A stretch of 22,761 nt of DNA from a virus: IMG/VR virus record IMGVR_UViG_3300035704_000384, positions 1-22,761 of that record; one strand, given 5' to 3'. The first letter of the stretch is position 1; every line of letters begins with the position of its first letter. The notes beneath the pieces were generated by a model, which was not told the DNA's origin, searched no databases, and saw only the letters and a list, made by a program, of their open reading frames with translations. Shown in pieces: positions 7,522-14,627 of the stretch. A program made the position numbers and the translations under genes.

Positions 7522-7689
7522 TCAGGACCGTAGGACCTCGGTCCAGACGCCGCGCTTGATCGTGTCGGCCACCTTGGCGGGGTCTGGTATGATGCCGATC
7601 GCGGCCTTGATGATGGCGAGGCGCAGATAAACGCGCGCCCACCAGCGCAACCCGCCGCGAAGCGTGAGGGTGATCTCCTCGCGAGCCAT
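7522..7689 (-). CDS. Small phage protein with RWW motif, 55 aa
   Basis: The product begins MAREEITLTLRGGLRWWARVYLRLAIIKAAIG. The pattern EITLTLRG.RWW..VYL, a short strand followed by an amphipathic or membrane-associated helix, is familiar from small proteins of alphaproteobacterial prophages, but the function is unknown. The ATG at 7689 is preceded by an unusually strong purine run (eight G then AAG), which decides the start over a TTG five codons upstream. It follows the preceding gene by 11 bp. Confidence 0.6.
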   Translation of the reverse strand: MAREEITLTLRGGLRWWARVYLRLAIIKAAIGIIPDPAKVADTIKRGVWTEVLRS

Positions 7690-7700
7690 CTTCCCCCCCC

Positions 7701-7994
7701 TCAAACCCGCCTGATGCGGCCGACCTCGATCCGGCGCGCGCCGCGCCTGGTCTCGATCGTCTCGACGCGCCGCGTGAGCTCGGCCCCGGACGGCCGGCGG
7801 TTTGCCGCGGTCGAGACCAGCACCCTCGCCTTCGGCACCTCGGCCAAGCGGCCGAGCAGCTCGCCGAGCAGGCTCGCGATCGCGTCCTTGTCGAGGTGGA
7901 ACGCCTCGGGATTTTTGGCGAGCGGCGGCCTGATGCGGCGCACGCGATCGCGGATCGCGCGCAGCTCGGTGTCGAGTTCCGATGCCGTGATCAC
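7701..7994 (-). CDS. Hypothetical protein, 97 aa
   Basis: This is not recognised. It is a charged helical protein: MITASELDTELRAIRDRVRR, then a central KDAIASLLGELLGRLAEVPKARVLV and a basic tail. It starts with GTG at 7994, preceded by GGTGGTGA. It is the first gene after the terminator at 8041-8074, so its expression may depend on read-through or antitermination. There is no membrane segment. Confidence 0.58.
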   Translation of the reverse strand: MITASELDTELRAIRDRVRRIRPPLAKNPEAFHLDKDAIASLLGELLGRLAEVPKARVLVSTAANRRPSGAELTRRVETIETRRGARRIEVGRIRRV

Positions 7995-8040
7995 CGCATG
8001 GTCACCACCGTGGGCCTCGTAGGCCAGGATACAGGAGGTC

Positions 8041-8074
8041 CAAACAAAATGCGCCCGGCTTTTGGGCCAGGCGC
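8041..8074 (-). terminator. Rho-independent terminator (minus strand)
   Basis: On the minus strand GCGCC-T-GGC and GCC-G-GGCGC pair with one T-G wobble around a CCAAAA loop, followed directly by ATTTTGTTTG. It lies 43 bp beyond the stop of the gene ending at 8118. It probably marks the end of the early leftward transcript. Genes to its left include the packaging block, which makes it a natural target for antitermination. Confidence 0.62.
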
Positions 8075-8117
8075 ACGTTTCGACAGCGTGGGGATTTTGC
8101 GCGTTTCACTGTCGCAG

Positions 8118-8420
8118 TCAAGCGGAACGAATCGGGGCTTCCGCATCCGTTCCGCCTCGCTCCAGCATCAGAACCGCGGCCTCGAGCATGACGATGCTGT
8201 CATCGAGCCGCATGACACAATGGCACAGTCGCACGAACGTCGCGGCCGCGATCGCAGCCAAGAAGAAGGCCAACGGCGGCGCACCCCCGACGATGAGACA
8301 AATAAGGATAGCTAGGATCAGGCTGCCGATGCAGAGATGCCGATTGATCTTCCGACGCAGGTCGGTTGTCTCGGCCAGTAGCCGTTTTCCTTCATCAAGA
8401 AGGTCGTCACCCGAGCTCAC
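8118..8420 (-). CDS. Two-pass membrane protein, 100 aa
   Basis: The product starts with a charged helix (MSSGDDLLDEGKRLLAETTD), then has two adjoining hydrophobic segments, about residues 29-45 (HLCIGSLILAILICLIV) and 49-65 (PLAFFLAAIAAATFVRL). A cytoplasmic helical tail follows. The GTG at 8420 overlaps the preceding TGA as GTGA. The topology would fit a class II holin, but no lysin is nearby in the window and I leave it as an unassigned membrane protein. Confidence 0.62.
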   Translation of the reverse strand: MSSGDDLLDEGKRLLAETTDLRRKINRHLCIGSLILAILICLIVGGAPPLAFFLAAIAAATFVRLCHCVMRLDDSIVMLEAAVLMLERGGTDAEAPIRSA

Positions 8421-8629
8421 GCGCCGATCGTTCGCAGATTGCGCTGCGCTCTGCGTGCGCGCTTTGCGGCCGCCTTGTCTGCGCTCGCCTGATGGGCCTG
8501 CGGCGACCGCTCGCGCAGCATTCTCTCCAGCGACGCGTCTCGAATCTGCCGCTCGAGCTCGTCTTGGACGAGCGGGTGGCTAAAGATTGCCGCTGCGGCA
8601 GACAGGCGAAGGGTGTTCCGCAGGCTCAC
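8417..8629 (-). CDS. Hypothetical helical protein, 70 aa
   Basis: This is a short protein reading MSLRNTLRLSAAAAIFSH, then QDELERQIRDASLERMLRE and a very basic Ala/Arg/Lys tail. No family is recognised. The GTG at 8629 overlaps the TGA of the gene upstream (GTGA), and its own stop overlaps the next GTG in the same way. The longer open frame upstream of the GTG is arginine-rich antisense-type sequence over the neighbouring regulator and is discounted. Confidence 0.58.
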   Translation of the reverse strand: MSLRNTLRLSAAAAIFSHPLVQDELERQIRDASLERMLRERSPQAHQASADKAAAKRARRAQRNLRTIGA

Positions 8630-9234
8630 CTCTTCCGCTCCCACTCGCTCGCCAGGTCCTCGAGCGCGTCGCGAAACCGGCCCGCGAAATACCCGGTCCC
8701 TTGCCGCCCGTCGCGGCCGCGCAGCGCGGCAACGTCCGCGTAGGTTTTGCCGTCGCCCAGCACGAGCTGCAGGATGTTGGCGTCGATCCGCCCGACCGCC
8801 TTGCGGATGCTGTCGACGTACTCCTTCACCCGGTGCGCGTTGTCGATCGAGCGGATGATCCGCAGCTCCTTGGCGACCTCCGCGTCGACGCGGTCGCCCT
8901 GCCCCCATTGCGAGCTCGCGCTCGACCCGCGCGACCGCTCGAACACCGCCTGGACGATGCGGCCGACCGTATAGGCGCGCGCGCTGATGCGCCTGTGCGA
9001 CCGCTCGAGCTCGAGGATGTCGACCCGCCGGTTGACGGTCGCGAGCACGCGCCCATGGCGGCCCTGCGAATCCGGGATCGGGTCTTCGACCGCGACCAGC
9101 GCCGTGAACGCGTTCGGTGATCGTGGCGCGCGGCCGACGACGCCGCCCGGCGGCTCGGCGGCGTTGATGAGATTGTAGCGGTCGGATGTGCGCGATTTCT
9201 TGCCGCGCGGAAGCCGCGCGTCCGGCGATGTCAT
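8626..9234 (-). CDS. Putative HTH regulator, possible late-gene (Q-like) activator
   Basis: This 202-residue protein has a helical middle (residues about 70-140, with RISARAYTVGRIVQAVFERSRG). Its C-terminal part, RIDANILQLVLGDGKTYADV, reads like a sigma-type or late-regulator helix-turn-helix (about 148-185). I cannot name the family with certainty. It is at the end of the early leftward genes, just before a terminator and the packaging block, where phages often place antiterminators or late activators. That role is inference from position and fold pattern. The ATG at 9234 has a GGGGG run 9 nt upstream. Confidence 0.6.
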   Translation of the reverse strand: MTSPDARLPRGKKSRTSDRYNLINAAEPPGGVVGRAPRSPNAFTALVAVEDPIPDSQGRHGRVLATVNRRVDILELERSHRRISARAYTVGRIVQAVFERSRGSSASSQWGQGDRVDAEVAKELRIIRSIDNAHRVKEYVDSIRKAVGRIDANILQLVLGDGKTYADVAALRGRDGRQGTGYFAGRFRDALEDLASEWERKR

Positions 9235-9320
9235 GCGCCGACGCCCCCATGCATAAAAATGAATAGTCCCGTGCCTGACGGTGACGCTGCACCGGCGGTT
9301 TTCTCACATGCAAGCAAAAT

Positions 9321-9728
9321 TTACCGCTGGAGCGCTGCGTGATCCGGGAACTCACCGCTGCACGGTTCGCCGGCGAGCCGCGTCGCGAGCGTGACAAGGG
9401 CCTCGCGACGCACCCGCTCGAATGACCCGCGCGGCCAACCCATCTCGCGGCAGATCTCGGCGATCGAGCGGCCCGACGCCCTGGCGCGCGCCCAGCTCAG
9501 CAGCTTCTTGCGCGCGTCGGAGTCCGCGCCGAGGTGGCGCTCGGTCGCGTCGATCAGATCGATCGCGGCCTGCAGCTCAGGCCGCGCCGGGTCGTTCGGC
9601 GCAATGCAGCCCAACGAGAACACCGGCACGTTCGGCAGCAGCCGAAAGGCCGCGACCAGGCGTTCGCCGACACCGTGTGGGGTCCAGCTCGGCGAATCAG
9701 TCCGCTCCCTCGTCGCAACGTCGGACAT
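9321..9728 (-). CDS. DUF6362-like HTH protein, 135 aa
   Basis: The product begins MSDVATRERTDSPSWTPHGV and continues VGERLVAAFRLLPNVPV. It has ARPELQAAIDLIDATERHL and a C-terminal helix-turn-helix, GRSIAEICREMGWPRGSFERV (about residues 95-115). The WTP...V..RL..A...L..LP opening and the C-terminal HTH match the DUF6362 pattern of rhizobial phage proteins. It probably binds DNA; the target is unknown. No Shine-Dalgarno precedes the ATG at 9728, but a good extended -10 ends 7 nt before it, so the mRNA may be leaderless. The stop is TAA. Confidence 0.65.
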   Translation of the reverse strand: MSDVATRERTDSPSWTPHGVGERLVAAFRLLPNVPVFSLGCIAPNDPARPELQAAIDLIDATERHLGADSDARKKLLSWARARASGRSIAEICREMGWPRGSFERVRREALVTLATRLAGEPCSGEFPDHAALQR

Positions 9729-9735
9729 GCAGGAG

Positions 9736-9744
9736 ATAATAGCA
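9736..9744 (-). promoter_or_regulatory. Extended -10 for a leaderless transcript of the DUF6362-like gene
   Basis: Reading leftward, TGCTATTAT (9744-9736) matches the extended -10 consensus TGnTATAAT at all but one base. The ATG of the next gene begins 7 nt after it, where transcription would start. No clear -35 is seen at 16-18 bp. Confidence 0.42.
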
Positions 9745-9786
9745 TGGGGCGCCGAACTTGCATCGGCGACGGCGCATCGGCCGGTC

Positions 9787-9999
9787 TTATTGCCGGGCGA
9801 TCGGAAGATCCTCTGCGCCGAGCGACCGCATCGTCTCGAGGATGCCGTCGTGCATTCGCTGTCGTTCGCCGGCCGTCTCAAAAGGTCCGAGCGTGGCGTA
9901 ATGCGCGCCGTTCACGTTGATATCGAGCCACAGCTCGTCGCCGGTTCCGCGGTGAAGATACTCGACGACTGCGTCGTGTCGTGAAAGCGCGATCGCCAT
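9787..9999 (-). CDS. Hypothetical protein, 70 aa
   Basis: This is a small strand-helix protein: MAIALSRHDAVVEYLHRGTG, then DELWLDINVNGAHYATLGPF and a helix ERQRMHDGILETMRSLG. The repeated strands and single helix suggest a compact cytoplasmic domain; I know no function. The ATG follows the preceding stop by 6 nt, with GGATGAG as a possible ribosome site. Confidence 0.55.
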   Translation of the reverse strand: MAIALSRHDAVVEYLHRGTGDELWLDINVNGAHYATLGPFETAGERQRMHDGILETMRSLGAEDLPIARQ

Positions 10000-10005
10000 T
10001 TTGGC

Positions 10006-10371
10006 TCATCCGGCCACTAGGGCAGTTCTCTCGTAGCGCCCGGGATCAGGTGTCCAGCCTTCGGCCGCCATAGCGACCGCGATCTCCTCGGTCACCCGCT
10101 CTTCTTCACCGCAGCAGTACCAATCCATGTACATGCCGCGACCTCTGACCGCTGCGACCAGGTCGCCCGCCGCACGATAGCTATAAGCAGCAGTGTCGCC
10201 GTTCGTGTGTTTCCAACCAAGGTCGGCGAGCGCGCACCACATGTCGCACGCCACTTTATCGTCGGCGCGTATCCTCTCACCGAGTGCCCGGTTAACCGCG
10301 ACCTCAAATGCATCGTCGACGTCGAGTTGCCGGCCATCCCAGATGCCGCCGAGGCCGCCGTAGTCGGTCAT
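10006..10371 (-). CDS. Conserved phage hypothetical protein, 121 aa
   Basis: The sequence DMWCALADLGWKHTNGDTAAY, then YSYRAAGDLVAAVRGRGMYMDWYCC and EEIAVAMAAEGW, is a pattern I recognise from small conserved proteins of alphaproteobacterial phages, but no function is known to me. Trp and Tyr are frequent. The ATG at 10371 is preceded by GAGGGGTGAAGG, a strong ribosome site, and follows the upstream stop by 6 nt. Confidence 0.65.
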   Translation of the reverse strand: MTDYGGLGGIWDGRQLDVDDAFEVAVNRALGERIRADDKVACDMWCALADLGWKHTNGDTAAYSYRAAGDLVAAVRGRGMYMDWYCCGEEERVTEEIAVAMAAEGWTPDPGRYERTALVAG

Positions 10372-10377
10372 GGGCCT

Positions 10378-10653
10378 TCACCCCTCGAAAAGTGTCGTCT
10401 GCCGACGAATGACGTCTGCCTGCGCCGGCGTGGCTATTATCGTTCCTCGCAGGCACAAAACGTCTGCCGGCTCGCGATATAGCATAACGAAATGAGGCGG
10501 GTGGCGACGCTTCCAGTTGCGACGCGTGCTGCGTCGGCCGGCGGCTTTGCTCGGCACCTTCGGCCGAACCCGCGGCCCGCGGACGTCGCGCGTCGTGCGC
10601 GCCTGCCTTTGCGCGTCCATGACGATGACGCTCATGCCGAGGATCGAGATCAT
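10378..10653 (-). CDS. Hypothetical basic protein, 91 aa
   Basis: This is not recognised. It starts MISILGMSVIVMDAQRQ, has a strongly basic middle (RVRPKVPSKAAGRRSTRRNWKRR), and then a strand-like LCLRGTIIATPAQADVIRRQ. The basic region could contact nucleic acid. The ATG at 10653 lies 4 nt after the preceding stop; later ATGs at 10635 and 10620 lack a ribosome site. Confidence 0.5.
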   Translation of the reverse strand: MISILGMSVIVMDAQRQARTTRDVRGPRVRPKVPSKAAGRRSTRRNWKRRHPPHFVMLYREPADVLCLRGTIIATPAQADVIRRQTTLFEG

Positions 10654-10657
10654 CGTC

Positions 10658-10990
10658 TCAATCCACGCCGGCGCTTTCGTTCACCGTCAGCCGCGCGATC
10701 CACGCGTCGGCATCTTCGAACGTCAAACGCGAACCGCGGTCGTAGTCGTTGAGCAGATGCGCGTAGTGGCTCTGCAGCTTGACCGATTGCTCGAGCGCCG
10801 CGCGCAGCCGCAATCCGTCTTGCAGGACCATGCGCACCTGTGCCGTAAAGCTTCGGTCGTTGACTTCGGCGAGCTGCAGGATCGCATCGAGCGTTTCCGG
10901 GTCGAAGCCGATCTGAACGCGCGGCCTCCGATAGCCGCCGGCGGTCGAGCCGCATGGGATGCGCGAGAAACCCTGGTCGCCCTTCGCCAT
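10658..10990 (-). CDS. Ribbon-helix-helix (Arc-like) protein, 110 aa
   Basis: Residues about 23-62 read RPRVQIGFDPETLDAILQL, then AEVNDRSFTAQVRMVLQDGL. This is a strand (VQIGF) followed by two helices, as in Arc/MetJ-type DNA-binding domains. A C-terminal helical region follows. Such proteins act as dimeric repressors; the target here is unknown. The ATG at 10990 overlaps the preceding stop as ATGA, which favours it over a start 18 codons upstream. It could be a second-tier early-gene repressor, which is inference. Confidence 0.7.
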   Translation of the reverse strand: MAKGDQGFSRIPCGSTAGGYRRPRVQIGFDPETLDAILQLAEVNDRSFTAQVRMVLQDGLRLRAALEQSVKLQSHYAHLLNDYDRGSRLTFEDADAWIARLTVNESAGVD

Positions 10991-11376
10991 CACGCACCCT
11001 TTGATGACGAAGCGGCAGGTCGGCGCCCTTCCGTCTCCCGCCAAAGGTCCTGGAGCGGAATCAGATCGGGATCACGCGGTTCGGCCGCCATCTTCTCGAG
11101 ATCGACCGGAACGCAACAGATCAGCGCCTGCATCAATGCGGCGACCTTCACCTGGTGGGCGAACGATCGCTTGATGCGGTCGCTGTCGTCGGCGTCGGAT
11201 TCGAGCATCGCGGCGACGACCGCCGAACGGAATTGCTCGCTCTCGTTCGTCTCCATCCAGTGATCGTGCGTCACGCGCATCGCCTTCTTGAGCCGCTCGA
11301 TGATGTCCTTCTCGCCGCGGCACGCCTCGCGCGCCTCGTGCGTCGCCATGATGACGCCGCCGCTGACGCCGCTCAT
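10990..11376 (-). CDS. Hypothetical protein, 128 aa
   Basis: The product begins MSGVSGGVIMATHEAREACR and has GEKDIIERLKKAMRVTHDHW, then ESEQFRSAVVAAMLESDADD and SFAHQVKVAALMQALICCVP. It is helical and acidic, with no membrane segment despite a short hydrophobic stretch near LICCVP. No family is recognised. The ATG at 11376 overlaps the MazG-like stop as ATGA, and its own stop overlaps the ribbon-helix-helix start. Confidence 0.58.
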   Translation of the reverse strand: MSGVSGGVIMATHEAREACRGEKDIIERLKKAMRVTHDHWMETNESEQFRSAVVAAMLESDADDSDRIKRSFAHQVKVAALMQALICCVPVDLEKMAAEPRDPDLIPLQDLWRETEGRRPAASSSKGA

Positions 11377-11729
11377 TGGGCAATCCCCGCGTCGATCTTC
11401 TCGCGGTGCCGCGCAGCCCATTGCTCCTTCGGGATTGCGCGCACACGCTCGAACTCGCGCGCCGCCTCAGCCTCGGCCGAGATGCCGACGGTCTCGGCGT
11501 AGAGCTCGAGCGTGAGCTGCGCCTGGCCGACCTCGCGCATGACGCTGCCGGCCGGACGCGCGTAGACCCGATCGATGATCCGCTGGAGGCCGGTTGCCGG
11601 TATGCCTTCAGCATGGGCGAGCTCTATCGCCTCTTCGAGGAATCGCGTCATGCGTTCCTCCGGCTCGGCAGCGGCCGGCCCGAAGACCGCGACCGCCCAG
11701 GCGAGCATGTCCCTGGTTCGCGTGGTCAT
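11373..11729 (-). CDS. MazG-like nucleotide pyrophosphohydrolase, 118 aa
   Basis: The sequence DMLAWAVAVFGPAAAEPEER, then MTRFLEEAIELAHAEG (about residues 27-42), has the EExxE metal-binding core of all-alpha NTP pyrophosphohydrolases. IIDRVYARPAG, then EVGQAQLTLELYAET, is the second half of this phage subfamily. These enzymes hydrolyse NTPs, or for some phages ppGpp, to monophosphates and so can shift the host nucleotide pool. The real start is the ATG at 11729, which overlaps the replication-gene stop as ATGA; the longer open frame upstream is out-of-frame shadow. The substrate is not determinable here. Confidence 0.82.
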   Translation of the reverse strand: MTTRTRDMLAWAVAVFGPAAAEPEERMTRFLEEAIELAHAEGIPATGLQRIIDRVYARPAGSVMREVGQAQLTLELYAETVGISAEAEAAREFERVRAIPKEQWAARHREKIDAGIAQ

Positions 11730-13090
11730 CGCCGCCCCCCGGAACGCTTGCGCTTCGCGGTTGGCTCCGCATCCTCGTCGGGCGGCCGGACGACCGCGAC
11801 GCCGAGCCCGCGCAATTCCGGCGCCTTGAGCGCGGCGACCCGCTGCGCGATCCAGCCGATCGTCGCCTTTCCGGCGAGCTTGCGGCCCTCGGCCTCGGCC
11901 AGAAGCTTCACGAGCTCGACCGCGTCGTTGCCGAGCAGCGCCAGCCACCCGTTGATCTCGCGCATCGCCGGATAGAGCTCGCCGGTGCCGAGCCACACCG
12001 CGACCTTGCGGCTGCCCTCGGTCATCAGCGTCGAGTGCGCGAACTCCTGCTCGGCCTTGCGCGCTTCCGATGTCGCCGGCGCCGATGGTGCCGCGGCGGC
12101 GACCTGCGAAGGCTCGAGCACCTCGACGCGCGTGATCGCGTCGTCCTCGGCGCGGAACGCCGCCAGCATCGCGGGCGCATAGTTCGTCTCGAGGTACCCG
12201 CGCAGGAACCTGGTGGGCGCCACAAGGCGCGCGACGCCGCCCTCGATCGACACGAGCTTGAGCTTGCCGAACCACGCGGCCACAACGTCGGCGCCGAGCA
12301 CGCCGACGAGACGGTGACAGACCGCGGCCCAACGCGGATCCACGGGCGCTGCGGCTTGGCCTTCGGCCGGGGCCTGGTGGCCTTGCGGCCGCGCTGCCGG
12401 CGCCGGGTAGCCCTTCCAGCGGCCCTCGCGCAGGAACCGCTCGGCCGTCGGCACATAGCGCGTGCCGACGCGACCGGCGCGCCGTTCGGCCTCGGCGAAG
12501 CGCTCGAGGCAGGCGACGATCGCGTCCGGATCGGCGCCCTCGCGCAGCGCTTGGCGCCAGGCCTGCCAGGTCGTGTCGGGGTTGAGCGGCCGGTCGCGGT
12601 CCGGATACTTCCTGCAAAAGTCCCCGAATTTCTCTCTCTCACCTCCACGCGCGGTTCTAGGTGATGAGGTAGAGATCTTAGACTCTGAATCTGATTCTGA
12701 GTCTGGGGGCGTTTCCTCCGGCGTTACGCCATGCGACGACGTAACGTTACGTTGGCCGTTACTCGCGTCGTTACGTCGTTGTTCCCTCCATTTGTTGACG
12801 CGCTCGTTCGAGCGGTCGCTGGCGAACTGCCGGCCATGCCAGTTATGCGGACACAAGCGGCCGTCGACCTCGTCGACAAGATCGAGGCGACGCAGCTCGG
12901 CTATGAGCTTGTCGACGCGGTCGGGCGAGATCCTGAGCTGAAATGCGATATCGCCGGTCGGCGGCAGGAAGCCGCCGGCGCGCGAGGTAAGGCACCAAAT
13001 GTTGATCACCGCGCGAAAGAGACCGTCGGGCAGCCGCTGCACCTTGGGGTCGTCGATCAGCGTGTCGTAGACACGGAACCAGCGCGTCAT
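11726..13090 (-). CDS. Replication initiator: winged helix plus DnaA N-terminal domain
   Basis: This 454-residue protein opens MTRWFRVYDTLIDDPKVQRL, with a winged-helix domain at about residues 1-90 typical of phage replication proteins. A polar linker (about 100-165) includes DSESDSES at 130-137. A domain with WQAWRQALREGADPDAIV follows, then a DnaA domain I-like stretch (about 270-330) containing VAPTRFLRGYLETNY. DnaA domain I recruits helicase, so the protein may bind the phage origin through the wHTH and load DnaB. GGAG lies 9 nt before the ATG. The linker DNA holds GANTC sites and iterons, as lambda ori lies inside gene O. Confidence 0.85.
   Translation of the reverse strand: MTRWFRVYDTLIDDPKVQRLPDGLFRAVINIWCLTSRAGGFLPPTGDIAFQLRISPDRVDKLIAELRRLDLVDEVDGRLCPHNWHGRQFASDRSNERVNKWREQRRNDASNGQRNVTSSHGVTPEETPPDSESDSESKISTSSPRTARGGEREKFGDFCRKYPDRDRPLNPDTTWQAWRQALREGADPDAIVACLERFAEAERRAGRVGTRYVPTAERFLREGRWKGYPAPAARPQGHQAPAEGQAAAPVDPRWAAVCHRLVGVLGADVVAAWFGKLKLVSIEGGVARLVAPTRFLRGYLETNYAPAMLAAFRAEDDAITRVEVLEPSQVAAAAPSAPATSEARKAEQEFAHSTLMTEGSRKVAVWLGTGELYPAMREINGWLALLGNDAVELVKLLAEAEGRKLAGKATIGWIAQRVAALKAPELRGLGVAVVRPPDEDAEPTAKRKRSGGRR
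12681..12703. repeat. Four GANTC sites at exact 6-bp period inside the replication gene
   Basis: GACTC (12681), GAATC (12687), GATTC (12693) and GAGTC (12699) are separated by single bases, so all four versions of the CcrM target GANTC occur once. On the coding strand they encode Asp/Glu-Ser repeats using TCA, TCA, TCA and TCT for serine, unusual in such GC-rich DNA. The tract is also a near-palindrome. Confidence 0.9.
12722..12775. repeat. CGTTAC iterons inside the replication gene; candidate origin
   Basis: CGTTACG occurs at 12722-12728, 12745-12751 and 12769-12775, and CGTTACT at 12757-12763. The last three are exactly 12 bp apart. An inverted copy at 12740-12746 makes a perfect palindrome with the second copy. 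The GANTC cluster and a CT-rich tract (about 12629-12640) lie next to it. Iterons plus an easily melted stretch inside an initiator gene is the lambda-ori arrangement. Confidence 0.6.
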
Positions 13091-13166
13091 GGGCGCGTCT
13101 CCAGGTTTTTTTCGGTCAAGTCTTCGAGGTTCACGCGACGCACGCACACACAAAAAACGAAAACAG

Positions 13167-14618
13167 TCAGCGGCCGGCGCCGCGGATATCGCCCTTGAGC
13201 TTTTCGAGCTCGTCGGCGAGGTCCTGGTCGGCCTTGGCCTGCTCGCCGATCTTGCGAACCGCGTGAAGCACCGTGGTGTGATCGCGGCCGCCGAAACGCC
13301 GGCCGATCTCGGGCAGCGAGCGCGGCGTCATCTCCTTGGCGAGATACATCGCGATCTGGCGCGGCCGCACCACGCAGGCCGTGCGCCGCTGCGAGACCAT
13401 GTCGTGCCGCGACGCGTTGAAGTGCAGCGCGACGGTGCGCTGGATCGTCTCGATCAGCACGGGTTTCGGCTCGGTCTGGCGAAACAGGTCCTCGATCGCG
13501 AGCTCGGCCGCGCCGAGCTCTATCGTCCCGTTGGTCTGCGCGAGCAGCAGCATGCGGTTCACGGCGCCCTCGAGGTCGCGCCCGTCGCGGGTGACGCGCT
13601 CGGCGATCATCGCGACGACCTCCTCAGGGATGGCGAATCCGGGCCGATCGACCGCCGCGGCCGCGATCCGCTGCGCGAGCACCGCACAGCGGAGCTCGTG
13701 CTCCATCCGCGAGATCATCACGCACAGCCCGCCGGAGAGGCGCGAGCGCAAGCGCTCGTCGAAGTCATCGTGGGCAGCCGGCGGGCGATCGCTCGCGATC
13801 ACCACCTGGCGGCCGTCCTCCATGAGGCGCTCGACCAGGCGCGCGAACTCGCGGCGCAGCGACGAGCCGCAGATGAATTGCACGTCGTCGATCGCGACGA
13901 TGTCGGAGCGAAGGATGTCAGCCGGCGCCGAGAATGAGCCATTGCGGCGCAACGCGGCGGCGACGGTCGTGCAGAACCGTTCCGCCGTCAGGTAGGTCGC
14001 GCCGGTCGCCGCGGCCGCGATCGCCTGCAGAATGTGTGTCTTGCCGAGCCCGACGCTCGAATGGATGTAGAGCGGGTTCATGCTCCGCCGGCGCGCAGGG
14101 TCGGCGCCGATCGCGCTCTTCGCCGCCGTGAGGGCAAGCGCGTTCGAGGCGCCGGCAATAAACGTCTCGAAGCGAAGGTTCGTCAGAAGTGGCGAAGCAA
14201 ACCGCATCGCGTCGTGTGCCGCAGCCTCGGCCCTCGGCGGCCCTGCGGTCGGCGGCGGAATCGCGACCACGGTCTTGCTCGGCCCGGCCGGCGCCGTGCG
14301 CGGAGGCGCCACCAGCACGAGCGACCGTACAACGATCTTGATGCGATCGACGTCGGCGCCGGCGCCCTGCCAGCGCGCAAGCAGGCGCTTCAAGAAATGC
14401 GTCTCGACCCAGCGCTGCAGGAATCGCGTGGGCGCGGACAACGTTGCGACGCCGTCGTCCAGCCCGACGAGCTCGAGCTGCTTGAGCCAGTTGTCGAACG
14501 CATCGGCATCGTCGGCGCGCAGCCGCACGCGCACTTCCGTCCACATCTCGCCGACGGCGGGCCCGGCCGCCGGTGGCGGCGGAGATAATGCGGAAACCAG
14601 CGCTGCGGCAGCTGTCAT
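13167..14618 (-). CDS. dnaA: Phage-encoded DnaA replication initiator
   Basis: This 483-residue protein has all DnaA domains. Domain I (about 24-100, with APTRFLQRWVETHFLKRLL) is followed by a Pro-rich linker. The AAA+ core has Walker A SSVGLGKTH (187-195) and Walker B IVAIDDVQF (240-248), an Arg-containing ERLRSRLSGG and GRDLEGAVNRM. The C-terminal domain IV carries the DnaA signature GGRDHTTVLHAVRKI (443-457). It is followed 76 bp downstream by the replication protein that shares the domain I pattern. AGGAG lies 7 nt before the ATG. Phage context makes it a paralogue of the chromosomal gene, probably for phage replication or for diverting host initiation. Confidence 0.93.
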   Translation of the reverse strand: MTAAAALVSALSPPPPAAGPAVGEMWTEVRVRLRADDADAFDNWLKQLELVGLDDGVATLSAPTRFLQRWVETHFLKRLLARWQGAGADVDRIKIVVRSLVLVAPPRTAPAGPSKTVVAIPPPTAGPPRAEAAAHDAMRFASPLLTNLRFETFIAGASNALALTAAKSAIGADPARRRSMNPLYIHSSVGLGKTHILQAIAAAATGATYLTAERFCTTVAAALRRNGSFSAPADILRSDIVAIDDVQFICGSSLRREFARLVERLMEDGRQVVIASDRPPAAHDDFDERLRSRLSGGLCVMISRMEHELRCAVLAQRIAAAAVDRPGFAIPEEVVAMIAERVTRDGRDLEGAVNRMLLLAQTNGTIELGAAELAIEDLFRQTEPKPVLIETIQRTVALHFNASRHDMVSQRRTACVVRPRQIAMYLAKEMTPRSLPEIGRRFGGRDHTTVLHAVRKIGEQAKADQDLADELEKLKGDIRGAGR

Positions 14619-14620
14619 GA

Positions 14621-14627
14621 CGTTACT
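14621..14627. promoter_or_regulatory. Isolated iteron-like CGTTACT just upstream of dnaA
   Basis: CGTTACT at 14621-14627 lies directly upstream of the dnaA start and overlaps its ribosome site. It matches the variant iteron at 12757 in the replication gene. It could be an autoregulatory site for the protein that binds the iterons; a 7-mer alone can arise by chance. Confidence 0.3.

Noticed and set aside
8630-9397. N-terminal extension of the 70-aa gene to a 326-aa protein
   Set aside because: The extension is out-of-frame arginine-rich reading of the HTH regulator gene; the GTGA junction at 8629 gives the natural start.
11730-12617. N-terminal extension of the MazG-like gene to 414 aa
   Set aside because: It overlaps the replication gene in another frame and has no domain character; the ATGA junction at 11729 fixes the start.
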